46,461 bases of DNA, taken from Symbiodinium natans (Eukaryota > Sar > Dinophyceae > Suessiales > Symbiodiniaceae). The notes under the pieces were generated by a model that did no database searches, was not told where the DNA came from, and saw only the letters and a program-made list of their open reading frames with translations. The stretch is taken from NCBI GenBank assembly GCA_905221605.1, contig CAJNDS010000121.1, positions 175,001 through 221,461 of the forward strand, in the 5' to 3' direction. This document shows positions 17,630 through 28,750 of this stretch, in pieces. A program made the translations under genes and the position numbers. Each line of letters opens with the position of its first letter. The first letter of the stretch is position 1.

Positions 17630-17725
17630 GGGCGCGGGGAGGGGGGGCGGGGGAGGGGGGGAGGGGGGGGAGGGGGGGGGGGGGGGGGGGAGGGGGGGGA
17701 GGGGGGGGGAGCGGGGGGAGGGCTT
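17630..17725. repeat. G-rich low-complexity tract
   Basis: Near-pure G with scattered A, C and GGGGAGGGG units. Strong potential for G-quadruplex formation and for assembly error in exact length. Confidence 0.85.
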
Positions 17726-17861
17726 AGTAGAGTTTAGGGTTTAGGGTTCAGGGTTCAGGGTTTAGGGGTTAGGGTTTAGGGTTTAGGGTTCAGGGTTTAG
17801 GGTTTAGGGTTTAGGGTTTAGGGTTTAGGGTTTAGGGTTTAGAGTTTAGGGTTTAGGGCCT

Positions 17862-17970
17862 TTCTTTCTTTCTTTCTGAAATTCTTTCGTTCTTTCGTTC
17901 TTTCGTTCTTTCGTTCTTTCGTTCTTTCGTTCTTTCGTTCTTTCGTTCTTTCGTTCTTTCGTTCTTTCTT
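17862..17970 (+). repeat. TTTC / GTTCTTTC microsatellite
   Basis: About four TTTC units, then about ten copies of the eight-base unit GTTCTTTC. The minus strand gives a trivial KERTNERTK-type frame with no biological meaning. Confidence 0.92.
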
Positions 17971-18602
17971 GGTCTGTGTCTATGGAAATACACGGAAAAT
18001 AGAGGTTTTGGTACGAAAATGAAGAGAAAACTAGGGGGACAATACAAGTTTCCCTCTGTTTCTAAGACAACACAGAACCCCCCCCCCACCCCACAAAAAC
18101 AAAGGCAACAAAAAACATAAAAAGTGCCAAAAAAAATGGTCCGCCGGGGGACCTCGAGTACAGACCCCCCCCCCCAAATGGCAGGATACGCCTAGGGCCT
18201 AGAATCAGGACCCCAAGAAGGTACCCCTAATGAGCACTCAAGGTTCAAGGTTTCGGGCTTTTATTAGGGAAGTTACACGTCTAGGGGCCATGTTCAGGGC
18301 CCCTGAAACTACCCTCAGTTTTTTGGGGGGATGAAAGCGCCGAGGGTTTTTGAGTTTAGGGCGCAGGGGTTAAGGGTTCAAGGGCTTCAAGGCTTTTAAG
18401 TTTTAGGAGGGTTCTGGGCTAAGGGTTTAAGTTTGGGGTTTGGGGTTGGGGGTTTGGGGGCTATACTCGACTGGGGTTTAGGGCTTCGGGCTTAGGTCTT
18501 AGGGTTCCGCGTTTCTCTAAACCCTAAACCCTAAACTGCCCGAAACCCTAAACCCTCAACCCTAAACCCTAAACCCTAAACCCCCCCAAAAAAGAAAACC
18601 AC

Positions 18603-18635
18603 CGAAGGCCCGTCCTTCGGCTTCGACTTCGCCAT
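18603..18635 (-). CDS. Candidate first coding exon with initiator ATG
   Basis: On the minus strand CCCCGGCATGGCG gives an ATG with G at +4. The frame reads MAKSKPKDGPS and ends at donor TCG|GTGGTTTTC. It is phase 0 and fits the next downstream candidate (17535-17603). The plus strand of the same island could encode TEGPSFGFDFAMPGRE before a GTTAAG donor, so the assignment is provisional. Confidence 0.35.
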
Positions 18636-18825
18636 GCCGGGGCGAGAAAGGTTAAGTTTGGGGTTTAGGGTTAGGGTTTAGGGTTTAGGGTTTAGAGTTT
18701 AGGGTTTAGGGTTTAGGGTTTAGGGGTCTAGGGGTCTAGGGGTCTTGGGGTTTGGGGTTGAGGGTTTAAGAGTTTGGGGGCCCAAGGGTGTAGGGGTTGC
18801 CCCAAACCTTCAACAAAGTTTGGCA

Positions 18826-18890
18826 AGCTGCAGGCTGCACGACACAACAGGAAATGTCAGGGCGATGCCGATGATGAGGAACATCCGCGC
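18826..18890 (-). CDS. Candidate exon, hydrophobic segment
   Basis: The minus-strand frame reads MFLIIGIALTFPVVSCSLQL, resembling a signal anchor or membrane helix, with an internal possible acceptor (GTTGTGTCGTGCAG). The plus strand also reads as a plausible charged peptide (AARHNRKCQGDADDEEHPR) after a GGCTGCAG acceptor. Strand unresolved. Confidence 0.22.
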
Positions 18891-19239
18891 AGAAACCCGA
18901 AACCCTACACCCTAAACCTTAGACCCTAAACCCTAAACCCTCAACCCTAGCCTTCTTGCAAGGCCCTAACCCTAGACTCATAAATTCCCCTGCTACCCCC
19001 CTCTGTACTACCCCTCCCAGGTTCCCAGGCTTTTAAACCAGACTTAAGCCGAATTAAGGGGTAGCATTGAGGAGGGTAGTAGGGAAACCCATGACAGTCG
19101 GGTTCAGCACTGCTACAGGTGAGTAGGTTTGGAAGTAGGACAACCAGAGCTACACCTTTGTAACCCTAAACCCTAAACCGTGAACCCTAAACCCCCTCAT
19201 AAAGCCACCCACCTTCCAGGTGTGGTGCAGTCCCTGCAG

Positions 19240-19290
19240 CGAAGGCTACCAAAAGGCCCCCTCAAACGTCTGAAGGGGCGCGCGGTATCC
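19240..19290 (-). CDS. Candidate exon C of the upstream gene
   Basis: Minus-strand acceptor GTTTTGCCACAAG|G then GYRAPLQTFEGAF up to donor GTAGCC. The intron sequence just upstream (GTCATGGCTGTT) matches that before the candidate exon at 35260-35304, placing this in a paralogous set. Confidence 0.3.
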
Positions 19291-19519
19291 TTGTGGCAAA
19301 ACAGCCATGACACACCGCGACCATGAACACTCAAGGGCCTAGGTTTAGGGTTTTTCTTAGGGTAGTTACACGGTCCCCTAGTATGGGCCCTGAAACAGGG
19401 GACTCCTTACAAACCCCTTACATAGAGTATAACAACCCCAGGGCCCATACCTTCAGAACCTTGAAAGGAGGTAAGGGACCATGTTCAGGGCCCATATAAC
19501 TAACTATACCCTTAGAGTC

Positions 19520-19604
19520 CTGGACGCAGCCAGCTCCTTCCTATTTTCAAGCGATGGTTTGGCACATGGCCGGGTCCGCTTTGGCTGCCCCGCCCGCGCC
19601 TGCA
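19520..19604 (-). pseudogene. Paralogue of the exon at 35345-35427, possibly frameshifted
   Basis: The acceptor CCTTGCTGCAG and following GCGCGGGCGGGGCAGCCAAA align with the exon at 35345-35427, but one base is missing within the first 25. The frame therefore differs: ARAGQPKRTRPCAKPSLEN here against QARRLAAKVDLAVCGLVARN there. Either this copy is decayed or the paralogue is. Confidence 0.35.
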
Positions 19605-19714
19605 GCAAGGATTCAGGGCTTGTGGCTGTACAGTCAGGATGAAGCCCGGGCTTTAGGGTTTCGGGTTTAGTGTTTTGATTTTAGGGTTTAGAGTCTAGAG
19701 TGTAGGGTTTAGGG

Positions 19715-19900
19715 TCAAGCTGCAGGGAAACACAAGGTAGAAAGCCTGAACGGTAGCTCCGCGTTTCGGGCTCCGTTTCCTTCCAAGCCACATACTCCGT
19801 ACATAAGCTCACGCACGAGTTCTTGACAAAGCATCTCAAAGCCTCTTTAGACTTTAGACAGCACCCTGAAAGCCCAAACATACCCAAATCCTGCAACATC
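19715..19900 (-). CDS. Candidate exon, Cys-containing
   Basis: A long minus-strand open stretch reads FGLSGCCLKSKEALRCFVKN, then SCVSLCTEYVAWKETEPETR. A GATGTTGCAG acceptor near 19888 is possible, followed by GATTTGGGTATG. Its relation to the exon at 19936-20086 implies either a very short intron (about 45 nt) or a different boundary. Confidence 0.33.
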
Positions 19901-19935
19901 CTCAGGTCCGGAGCAATAGACATAAATCATCCAAC

Positions 19936-20086
19936 TGCGCCAAACTCAGCCTGCAAACCGCGAAAAACTGCTGCATCCCTGCACAAGATGCCTGCTGGCG
20001 ATGCAACCCCAATGAGTTCTGGGGTAATCTTTGGGGCAAGGGCACGGACCAGACAATCGGTTAATGGGTGGACTGCACGCCGAGAC
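19936..20086 (-). CDS. Longest clean candidate exon (151 nt)
   Basis: Minus-strand acceptor GATACATACAG|G and donor GCA|GTTGGATG. After one phase base there are exactly 50 sense codons. Excerpts are RAVHPLTDCLVRALAPKITP, ELIGVASPAGILCRDAAVFR and GLQAEFGA. Composition is that of a folded, soluble, helical domain. I cannot name the family. An overlapping 98-codon plus-strand frame (19823-20119) is the antisense alternative. Confidence 0.48.
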
Positions 20087-20239
20087 CTGTATGTATCTGG
20101 TATCTATACACGGTCCTGAAATGCATTCACTGCAGCTTGATCCACCTAAACCCTAAACCCTAAACCCTAAACCCCAAACCCTAAACCCTAAACCCTGAAC
20201 CCTAAACCCTAAACCCCAAACCCTAAACCCTAAACCCCA

Positions 20240-20345
20240 GACTTCAACAAGTTCCCTTTGGACTTTGGCCATTCGCGGGAGCTTCCACCCGCCACTTCCT
20301 CCTTCCCCTTCTCCCGAGCAGTCTCGAAAACACCAACTGTTGGGG
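20240..20345 (-). CDS. Candidate exon, strand ambiguous
   Basis: Minus-strand GTGTTTTCGAG|ACT opens TAREKGKEEVAGGSSREWPK. Another minus frame (WKLPRMAKVQRELVEVW) and a plus frame (FNKFPLDFGHSRELPPATSS) are also open. The island is coding-like but its frame cannot be chosen. Confidence 0.25.
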
Positions 20346-20468
20346 GCTACCAAAATAAGGGTTTAGGGTTTAGGGTTTAGGGTTTAGGGTTTAGGGTTTA
20401 GGGTTCAACAAAAATAGACTCCCAAATAGTGTAGGGTTCCTTTAATCCTAGAGACCCCAGTAAGGCAC

Positions 20469-20568
20469 CCTCATTTCGGAAACCACCACGCAGAGGTCAT
20501 GCGATCCTGATCCACTCAAGCTTGCACACTTCAACCCCTGAGGCTTTAAGGGCTCCACCCGGGCAAAG
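20469..20568 (-). CDS. Candidate internal exon
   Basis: Minus-strand acceptor CGGCCGCAAG|C and donor ATGAGG|GTGCCTTAC bound 100 nt, one phase base plus 33 codons. It reads FARVEPLKPQGLKCASLSGS, then GSHDLCVVVSEMR. Well-formed but of unknown family. Confidence 0.42.
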
Positions 20569-20724
20569 CTTGCGGCCGGACATGAGACCCAGACCCCTCT
20601 ACCTTTAGGGTCTTTTTTGGGTTTAGGGTTTAGGGTTTAGGGTTTAGGGTTTAGGGGTTTAGGGGTTCAGGGGTTCAGGGGTTTAGGGTTTAGGGTTTAG
20701 GGTTTAGGATTTAGGGTTTAGGGC

Positions 20725-20807
20725 ATGCTGCGGCAAGCGAAGTGGCTGCAACAGCCTTGCCATGGCCGTGCCTGCTCGCCCTCCAAGCAGCGCCAAACAT
20801 CCCAGGC
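20725..20807 (-). CDS. Candidate exon A (AWDVWR), copy 1
   Basis: Very good minus-strand acceptor CACTCCTGCACTTCTTTTGCAG|GCC. The frame reads AWDVWRCLEGEQARPWQGCC and remains open to a stop at 20724. A paralogous exon with the same start, AWDVWRFLEGEQAR, is at 35590-35663. Conservation at the protein level between two copies supports real coding. Confidence 0.5.
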
Positions 20808-22609
20808 CTGCAAAAGAAGTGCAGGAGTGATCCAATTCCCACACACAAGGACGCCTTGCTTGTTAGGGTTTAGGGTTTAGGGTTTAGGGTTTAGGGTTTA
20901 GGGTTTAGGGTTTAGGGTTTAGGGTTTAGGGTTTAGGGTTTAGGGTTTAGGGTTTAGGGTTTAGGGTTTAGGGTTTAGGGTTTAGGGTTTTCGGGGTGGG
21001 CTACCATGAGCGGTTGACTTGTTCTCACGATACAGACACAGTGCACGTGTCTACAGAGCCAGTCAGTACATGCACTCCTCAAGCTCATTTTCAGTTGGGC
21101 ACCTCGACCCTTAAGCCAAAGTATACTCGGCAGCGACGACAATCTTTAGTCGGAGCGCGCAGAACGTCTGCACAGGTTCTGTGGGGACGGCGCTTTCCTT
21201 CCACGGGTTTTTGTAGATTCTTCGGGGGTCGTACATACTTCCCGCAGCTTCTCTTCTAAGGTTTACAGGAGCCAGGACACACATGACTCTAGATTCTCCC
21301 GTAAGGCGTTTGCTTAGGCACACGAAACCTGAACACACAGAGCACAGACTGCCAGACTGCACATAAGAAAGCGTCAGCAACCCCCACGCCTTGCAGGGCG
21401 CGTCGAGCGTGGAAGAGTGCTCTGACCAATACACGGCCGGAGCGCAGCGAGAGGGCGGCGCTTCCGGCGACTCTCCTTTCACCGCGTCTGAGACTCACGG
21501 GAACAGCGGCAAGCCGGAGGCTTGGTCAAGTTTCTCCATGGCATAGGAGATGAGGAGCGAAGGGTTGCGCTAAAGGCCCCAGAAGGGGAGCTTGGGAAAC
21601 CAAGAAGAGCCTTTGGAACCTCCAGGGCTCCAGAGTTGGCTAAGTCAAGGCGAATCAAGGGGGCAACCACAACCTCCGCGCCTCAGCTGCGACGTTGAGA
21701 AGCAAGAGAGGCAGCGACGAAAATAGCGTCTTTGCAACCGTGCAAGCGGGCTTTTCTGCCTGCAACCGGCATGCGGGCACGTAGGGCACCTGGAAGATTG
21801 CACGCACCAGGGAGAGGCCATCACAACTTGGAGAGTATCAAGCTTTCTGCATGGCTGCAGTGGAAAGTGCCTGGGCGCAGTTTTCGGTGCAGAAGGCACG
21901 GCACTTGCTTGCATGCACCGCTGCAGACACGGAAGCCTGACGTGAAAAATGCCGTGCTCCCGCACTCCAGGCTTCACCCGCAACCGGCACGCAGGCGCAA
22001 GGGCCTCTTGCACCGGGTCGCCCGCACATGCAGGTCAGATGCCTCTGGAACCTACTTCAAGACCTGTCAAGCAGCCATGGCAGCTTGGCGTTTAAGCCTT
22101 TAAAATCCACTCGCCATCGGCAACGAACTTACCTGAAGCAATCTGAAACACATGCGAGCAGCTCGCGTCATCAGCCAATGGCTCATTCAGGTTGGGTCTG
22201 GCCGGTCAGATGGAAGCAAAGAGCGACACGCGAAGCTGACACGCCATGGCCAGGGCCAAGATGGCCAAGTGCCGGCAGCAGCCGGCAGCAGCCGGCAGCT
22301 GTCTCTCAGATGAACGTCTGAGGCCAAAACCCGGAAACTTGCGAGCGCCAAATCAAGCTTTCTGCATGGCTGCAGTGGAAAATGCGTAGGCGCAGCCCTC
22401 GGTGCAAAAGGCACGGTGCTTGCTTGCATGCATGCCAGGTCCGCTTCAGCTCTGACCCAACACCCAGACAATGCTGCAGACATGGAGGCCTGCAGCGACC
22501 CATGATGCGCTCCCACCGCACCCTCAACTGGCACGCAGGCGCAAGGGCCTCTTGCGCAAGGCCGCCTGCATCTGGAACCTACCTTAAGCACGGGCAAGTC
22601 ACCTGATCC

Positions 22610-22810
22610 GCCGCTCCAAGAGGACGCGCAATAGCTGGCACTTGCTGCTCGAGGGCGAACGGCCACTCCAGCTTGTGCAAGCATGTCAAAAAGCATCCGT
22701 ACAAGACAGAGAAGACGAAGCGTCTGACGAAGCGTCGTTCACACCGACACCGTCGGTCAACTGCAGCCGCGCCTGCTAGCCATGCATCGTCCAGTGCGAG
22801 CTCTGACTGA
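22610..22810 (+). pseudogene. Decayed BED-zinc-finger-like segment, copy 1
   Basis: The plus-strand frame from about 22613 to TGA at 22808-22810 contains AGTCCSRANGHSSLCKHVKK followed by HP. The pattern, an S-x-L and H-x(4)-H spacing ending HP after a cysteine pair, resembles the C-terminal half of the BED zinc finger found in hAT transposases. The first CxxC is not clear. Downstream conserved blocks (to about 23.4 kb) have stops in all frames. A hAT relic is an inference. Confidence 0.33.
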
Positions 22811-23509
22811 CAGGCACGCATGCAAGGCAGACATGGAAGGTGCTATTGCACCGGTTCCTTTCATGCAAAGCTCACCGCAATTGTTGATTTGAGATGCGTG
22901 GGTTTGCGCAGACTGCCAGCACCCGCCGAGCTGTCGCAAACAACCTGCAAGGCTGAAAGCGCAACCGACAAGCATCGGAGCATCTGCAATGCCGGAGTTC
23001 ACGGACTGGAACAATGCTGCCTTCTGATTGGCCTTCGACCCTGATGGTGATCCATTCCTCCAGTATCTCCTGACCTGGCCCAGCCATGGCCATGACAGCA
23101 CACAGCCTCACAAAGGGTTTGGCAAAAAATCTGGAAGCAACCGAACCCAAACTGTGGCCAAGGCGATTGTAGTGCCTGCAGTCGTCCGACAGGGGAGACC
23201 AGGGCGCTCTTCCAAATGTAGGTCAAGGGCCAAACGATGCCCCTTGTTGTGGGCCCATGATCTGGGCCAAACTACGTATTCCTTAGTACTGGCGTATTTG
23301 ATACAGAAGTTGTGGTCCTGGGAAACCCAAAACAGGTCATTTCTCACCTTCGACGGATCTCACTGGAGACTCAACCAGATTAAGAGCTCTGTATTAGCGC
23401 TCTATCTAGTTGGTGTCCAAAGCATGGGCGCGTGCAGTAGCAAACTGAGGGTAGGTTTGGACTGCACACCTCTGCTGCACTCGCATTCCCCACCCATCAC
23501 AGCTTAAAC

Positions 23510-24200
23510 ACACCACCATGCGGCTCCAACCTTTGCAAATGTGCTGGAAGGCGCCATTGGAGGATACAAGCATTCTCGGGCCATTTCTCCGCAAAGAATA
23601 TCGACGAAAAAGCCCGCGCCTCTTCCGTGTCATCACTTGCCCATTGATGTACCTTTTGGCTGCGCCCTGCGCCTTACGCATATTGCCAAGCAGCAAACTG
23701 AAGGGAGGTTTGGACGGCACAATGTACTTTGGGATGATGGCATCCTGGGTCGGTTTCTCTGGAAAATGCAGGCTCGACACGCAGCCCTTGGTAAAGAACG
23801 CCCATGAAAGAGAGAGCGCCTCTTCCGTACCATCGCGCGCCCGATATTGATGTACCTTTTTGGGCTGCGCCCTTGGCTTTGACGGAGGTGTGGACCGCAC
23901 GTCCAGTTTTGGATGACGCAAGCATTCTCGAGCTTCTCGGGAACGTTCAGACTAGGCACGCAGCCCTTGGTAAAGAACACGGCAGAGAAGAGCCAGCACC
24001 TTCTCCGCGTGTGTAAACTGAAGAGAGGCTTGGACGGCACATTTGCTCTGCTGCAACTGGATGCCCTGCCCATCAAAACTTCAACCGCCGTCCACTCCAA
24101 CTTTTGTAACTTTGCTGAAAGATGCCGCGGGAGGATGCAATCATTCTCGGGACGCTTCTCCGAGATGTGCAGACTGGACGCAAGGACATCGCTAGGGCCA
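23510..24200 (+). repeat. Divergent tandem units of about 130-180 bp
   Basis: Recurring blocks include GGATACAAGCATTCTCGG, TGAAGGGAGGTTTGGACGGC and CGCAGCCCTTGGTAAAGAAC, at least three times each with drift. A single related copy is at about 42640-42760. Overlapping frames on both strands are not considered genes. Confidence 0.72.
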
Positions 24201-24600
24201 CTTCTGTGTCGTTGCTGCTATCGGTGTCGGCAATGGGCAGGTGAGGTACCACACCCTAGCAGTGCCTAGCAGGCCCGAAAACCACACAAACCTAGGAAAG
24301 CCTTATCGCCTTATCGTCCAAGGCAGGACTAGGTTGCACTTGCGACTGAAAACGTGTCACATTTGAGCAGAATGCCAAATCGACTCGCTTGGAGCCTCGC
24401 TGAGGAGCCACATGCAGGCTCTGCACGCTCGACAAAAAGGCCACTCACACGGCACATCCACGCGTGGCACTGCAAGTAAAGGCTTTGTGCAGCCACAATG
24501 CGACATCAGTCAGTGGTCTGGAATTGCGGGTTTATGCTTCAGTGACTAGGGCTTCAGGGCTTCGCCGTCTCCATCTTAGCCCTGCCCCGGCACCCAGGCA
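24200..24600. other. No recognised feature
   Basis: Low-copy GC-rich sequence between repeat units; no credible frame or motif was seen. Confidence 0.6.
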
Positions 24601-26579
24601 GTGCTACAGACACGCAGACGCGGAAGCCTGGAGTGTCACATGACGTGCCTCACACTCCCAGCCACACCCTCCACCGGTGCGCAGGCGCAAGGGTCTCGCG
24701 TGCAAGGTCTCCTCTGGGCCTCCGGAGAACCTGCTTGAAGGCAAGAAGCTCGCGTCGCCAATTGAGTCCTTCGGTTGGTCTGGAGCCTAACCTGGAACCT
24801 TGCACTTGGAGTCAAAAACAACAGGCGATTGCTTGCATGCAAGCCAGGTCCGTTTCAACGTTGACCCAGCACCCAGGCAATGCTGCAGGCACGAAACCTT
24901 CGAAATGACACATGAAGGCTGTTCTAGATTGCTCTATCTCCTTGTTCCCTGCATGCCGATTAGGCACGCGCTTCGCCCTTGCACGTCCCTTGCGCGTGCT
25001 TGCGCGCGCAAGGCCGTCTCAACATTTGGGTTTTGTCGCGGCAGCCCGAACAAGCTTGCCCAAAGCCTGCGCTCGACAAAACCCCAGCTGCTACTTGAGA
25101 GCAAGGCAAAGTGTGCACTTTTGGGGGATTTGCAAGCGGTAGGCTCAGGATACACGATGTGCACCCGTGCGCCGGGCCGCTGGAACCTACCTGAAGACCT
25201 GTCAAGCCGCTTGAGGCAAAGTAGCTCGCGTCACCAGCCAATGGCCCATTCAGTGTGGGTCTAGCCGGTCAGATGGAAACCAGCAGCAACACGCGAAGCG
25301 ACTTTGACACGCCATGGCCAGGGCCAAGGTGGCCAAGTGCCGGCAGCAGCCGGCAGCAGCTGGCAGCTGTCTCTCAGATGAACGTCTGAGGCCAAAACCC
25401 GGAAACTTGCGAGCGCCAAATCAAGCTTTCTGCATGGCTGCAGTGGAAAATGCGTAGGCGCAGCCCTCGGTGCAAAAGGCACGGTGCTTGCTTGCATGCA
25501 TGCTAGGTCCGCTTCAGCTCTGAAGTGGGTCAGGCCAGACAATGCTGTAGACGCGGAAGCCTGAAGCGACCCGCAACCGTCAACAGCTCATGCAGCGTGG
25601 GTCAAACCGGTCAGATGGAAACCAGCAGCAACACGCGAAGCGACTTTGACACGCCATGGTCGAATGCAGGCAGCAGCCGGCAGCTGTCTCAGATGAACGT
25701 CAGAGGCCAGAATCTGACTCCTTGTGAGCGCCGGAAAGAGGCTATCACAACTTGGGAGCATATCAAGCTTTGTGGAAAATGCATGGGCGCAGCCCTCGGT
25801 GCAGAAGGCGCAGCGCTTGCTTGCATGCATGCCAGGTCCGCTTCAGCTCCGACCCAGCACCCAGGCAGTGCTGCAGACACAGAAGCCTGGAGTGTCACAT
25901 GTGCTCCCGCAATCCAGTCCACATCCGCAACCGGCACATAGGCGCAAGGGCGTCTCGTGCAAGGTCGCACGCACATGCAGGTCAGATGCCTCTGGACCCT
26001 ACTTGAAGACCTGTCAAGCAGCCACGGCAGCTGGGCGTTGAAGCCTTTAAAATCCACTCGCCATCGGCAATGAACCTACCTGAAGCTATCTGAATCACCG
26101 GCGAGCAGCTCGCGTCATCAGCCAATGGCTCATTCAGTGTGGGTCTAGCCGGTCAAATGGAAGCAAAGAGCGACACGCGAAGCGACTTTGACACGCCATA
26201 GCCAGGGCCAAGATGGCCAAGTGCCGGCAGCAGCCGGCAGCTGCCAGCAGCTGTCCTCAGATGAACGTCTGAGGCCAAAACCCGGAAACTTGCGAGCGCC
26301 AAATCAAGCTTTCTGCATGGCTGCAGTGGAAAATGCGTAGGCCCAGCCCTCGGTGCGGGTATTGTGCTTGCTTGCATGCATGCTAGGTCCGCTTCAGCTC
26401 TGACCCAACACCCAGACAATGCTGCAGACATGGAGGCCTGAAGCGACCCATGATGCGCTCCCACGCTCCAGGCCGCACCCTCAACTGGCACGCAGGCGCA
26501 AGGGCCTCTCGTGCAAGGCCGCCCGCACCTGCAAGTCAGATGCCTCTGGAACCTACCTTAAGCACGGGCAAGTCAGCTG

Positions 26580-27290
26580 ATCCGCCGCCCCAAGAGGTCG
26601 CGCAATAGCTGGCACTTGCTGCTCGATGGAAGGGCAAAAGGCCACTCCAACTTGTGCAAGCATGTCAAGAAGCATCCGTACAAGACAGAGAAGACGAAGC
26701 GTCTGACAAAGCGTCGCTCACACCGACACCGTCGTCAACTGCAGCCGCGCCTGCTTGCCATGCATCGTCCAGTGCGAGCTCTGACCGACAGGCACGCATG
26801 CAATGCAGACATGGAAGGTGCTATTGCACCGGTTCCTTTCATGCAAGGCTCACCGCAATTGTTGATTTGAGATGCACAAGTTTGCGCAGACTGCCGGCAC
26901 CCACCGAGCTGTCGCAAACAACCTGCAAGGCTGAAAGCGCAGCGGACAAGCGTCGGAGCATCTGCAATGCCGAGGTTCACTTGCAGGAACAATGCTGCCT
27001 TCTGATTGGCCTTCGACCCTGATGGTGATCCATTCCTCCAGGATCTCCTGACCTGGCCCAGCCCTGGCCATGACAGCGCACAGCCTCACAAAGAGCTTTG
27101 GGAGAAGATCCGGAAGCAACCGAGCCCAAACTGCGGCCAAGGCGATTGCAGTGCCTGCAGTCGTCTCGCAGGAGAGACCAGGGCGATCCTTCAAATGTAG
27201 GTCAAGGGCCAAACGATGCCCCTTGTTGTGTGCCCCTGATCTGGGCCAAACTACGTAATCCTTAGTACTGGCGTATTTCATACAGAAGAT
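26580..27290 (+). pseudogene. BED-like module, copy 2
   Basis: KGHSNLCKHVKKHPYKTEKT reads in a frame shifted relative to the preceding cysteine pair (AGTCCS), so an indel separates them. Homology to copy 1 continues to about 27.6 kb and to copy 4 to the window end. Many stops. Confidence 0.33.
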
Positions 27291-28379
27291 GTGGTCCTGT
27301 GAGAATTGAAGAAGGGTCACTTCTCACCGATGGTGGATCTGAGCTGACTCAACCAGACAGGGATCTCTGCATCACAGCTCTAGCCAGTTGGTGTCCAAAG
27401 CATGGGCCCTTGCATTTTGAAGGCCGAGATTTTCAGGGCCCATACCTCGAGCCCCAACCAGCGCTGCACTCCTCATGTCCAGAGGATGGGACAAGAGTCC
27501 CACAAACAAGGGCCCAATCTTCGGACCAGGGTTGTCTCTTTAAGCTAAAGAGTCCTGGAGCATGGGGCCCGAGTCCGGCCGCTGTCACGTGAACCCCGGG
27601 TTAGCACACACCAAGGGCCCGTGACACACGGACCTGAGAATTCACGATTTAACAGAATCCGCACCTGTACTGACGCGGACCTCGCACAGAACACATGTGA
27701 ACACATGGAATGCATGTGCACCCAAGCCAGCTCTGACCTGCAATTCTGGATTTCCAGTTGCTCTGCACACGCAGCGCATGTCAAGAAGTATCTGAGAAGA
27801 AGTGAGCACCTGAGAGGGCATGCTTTGTCTTGTCGTGCAGACCTGACCTGTGGCTCAGTACACTGTGCTGCCGGGGAGCGGAGCCTCGGGATGGCAAAAT
27901 GAGGCCCAGTCGGGTGTGAAATGGGCGGGGCCTCAAGGGCCAGCCCGGGTAAGTCTTGGGGGTCACTGATTTTAACGTTGCTTTCTTTTCAAGACCGTAG
28001 TGGGCTAGGGGCACGATGACCGTGTGATGCGCAAGGGGAAACCCCACCTCCAGCAGACTCAAGACGTGGAGCCACACGTCTGCAGTTCAACTAGCGGGAA
28101 AGGGTCTCAGCCCGGTCATCGCATTCAGGCTGGATTCGTGGCTCCAGACTGCTGGATGGCTATACGGACTCCGTCCCACTTCAACCGAGGACAAGGACAG
28201 ACTGGGGTTGCTGCCGGTTCATTCGGAATGGCAGAAGCACTGCCTCGCGAAGCATCTGGACTCACACAACCAAGACCACTTCCAACCACCTACCCACATG
28301 TGGTTGGACATCGCCGGCTTTAGAAGCCAACTAGCTCCGAACTGCCTTTCCCAACTCCCCAGGATCGCATCTTCACTTA

Positions 28380-28750
28380 GACTTTGCAAACACGCCGATA
28401 GTGCGGATGATCATAACTCCACGTAAACCCTCGAATTCCTTTACTCCGGGCCGTGCCTGCACGACGGTGTGCTGCTTCTTCTTCCGAGCTTTGTCGCCGG
28501 ATCGTTCGGAAGCTGAGAATCTGCAGCACGGTTCCTCTCAAGGTCGTGGGAACCGTCGGGCTCGGGTGGCTGGGTCACTTCTGCATATTATGGAAACAGA
28601 AGGCACACAGATAGTCGAACAAACAGGCATTCCACTTCCACTCTGAATGTTAAGAACTGTTGTGGGGGGGGGGGGTTCTGGAGAGACAAAGGTCCGCCTG
28701 CAGACATTGATGTGATCAAGTGGTCCCCCCCCCCAAAAAAAAAAGAACAC
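28380..28750. other. Unique stretch ending in poly-G/poly-C tracts
   Basis: 28401-28646 holds an open plus-strand frame of doubtful value (FTPGRACTTVCCFFFRALSP). It ends in a G run at about 28664-28676, and a C/A run follows at 28726-28743. No clear gene. Confidence 0.4.

Larger units (their letters stand above)
1..21000. repeat. Field of interstitial telomere-like TTTAGGG/CCCTAAA arrays
   Basis: Short arrays of the heptamer TTTAGGG or its complement, mostly 5-20 units, recur every few hundred bases. Orientation changes from array to array. Long pure runs are at about 2815-2950 (CCCTAAA), 5823-5958 and 20864-20988 (both TTTAGGG). Many arrays are degenerate (TTCAGGG, TTTGGGG, TTTCGGG, CTCAAACC). 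The arrays are internal, short and mixed in orientation, so this is not a chromosome end. Non-repeat islands of about 50-180 bp lie between them. The interrupter element 13561-17033 and some unique patches (about 5.5-5.7, 9.3-9.9, 11.6-11.9 and 19.7-20.1 kb) lack pure arrays. Confidence 0.95.
21720..26560 (+). repeat. CATGCATGCC family units in block D1
   Basis: Six divergent copies of a unit centred on CTTGCTTGCATGCATGCCAG, at about 21910, 22428, 24835, 25495, 25825 and 26370. Each is followed by a conserved stretch (CACCCAGGCAATGCTGCAGA, ACCGGCACGCAGGCGCAAGG). Full-length units are about 500-560 bp; some are truncated. Confidence 0.85.
21274..28126. repeat. Complex-repeat segmental duplication, block D1
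   Basis: Starts with the sequence around ACTCTAGATTCTCCCG and ends at CAGCCCGGTCATCGCATT. The same start and end landmarks occur at about 38411 and 46460. Order inside is similar but the number of internal repeat units differs. No intact gene is seen; frames here are repeat-derived. Confidence 0.8.

Noticed and set aside
17853-18089. Frame with KERTNERTKERKNE repeats
   Set aside because: Translation of the GTTCTTTC microsatellite.
20153-20353. LGFRVWGLGFRV-type frames
   Set aside because: Such peptides are simply TTTAGGG arrays translated; they are not genes.
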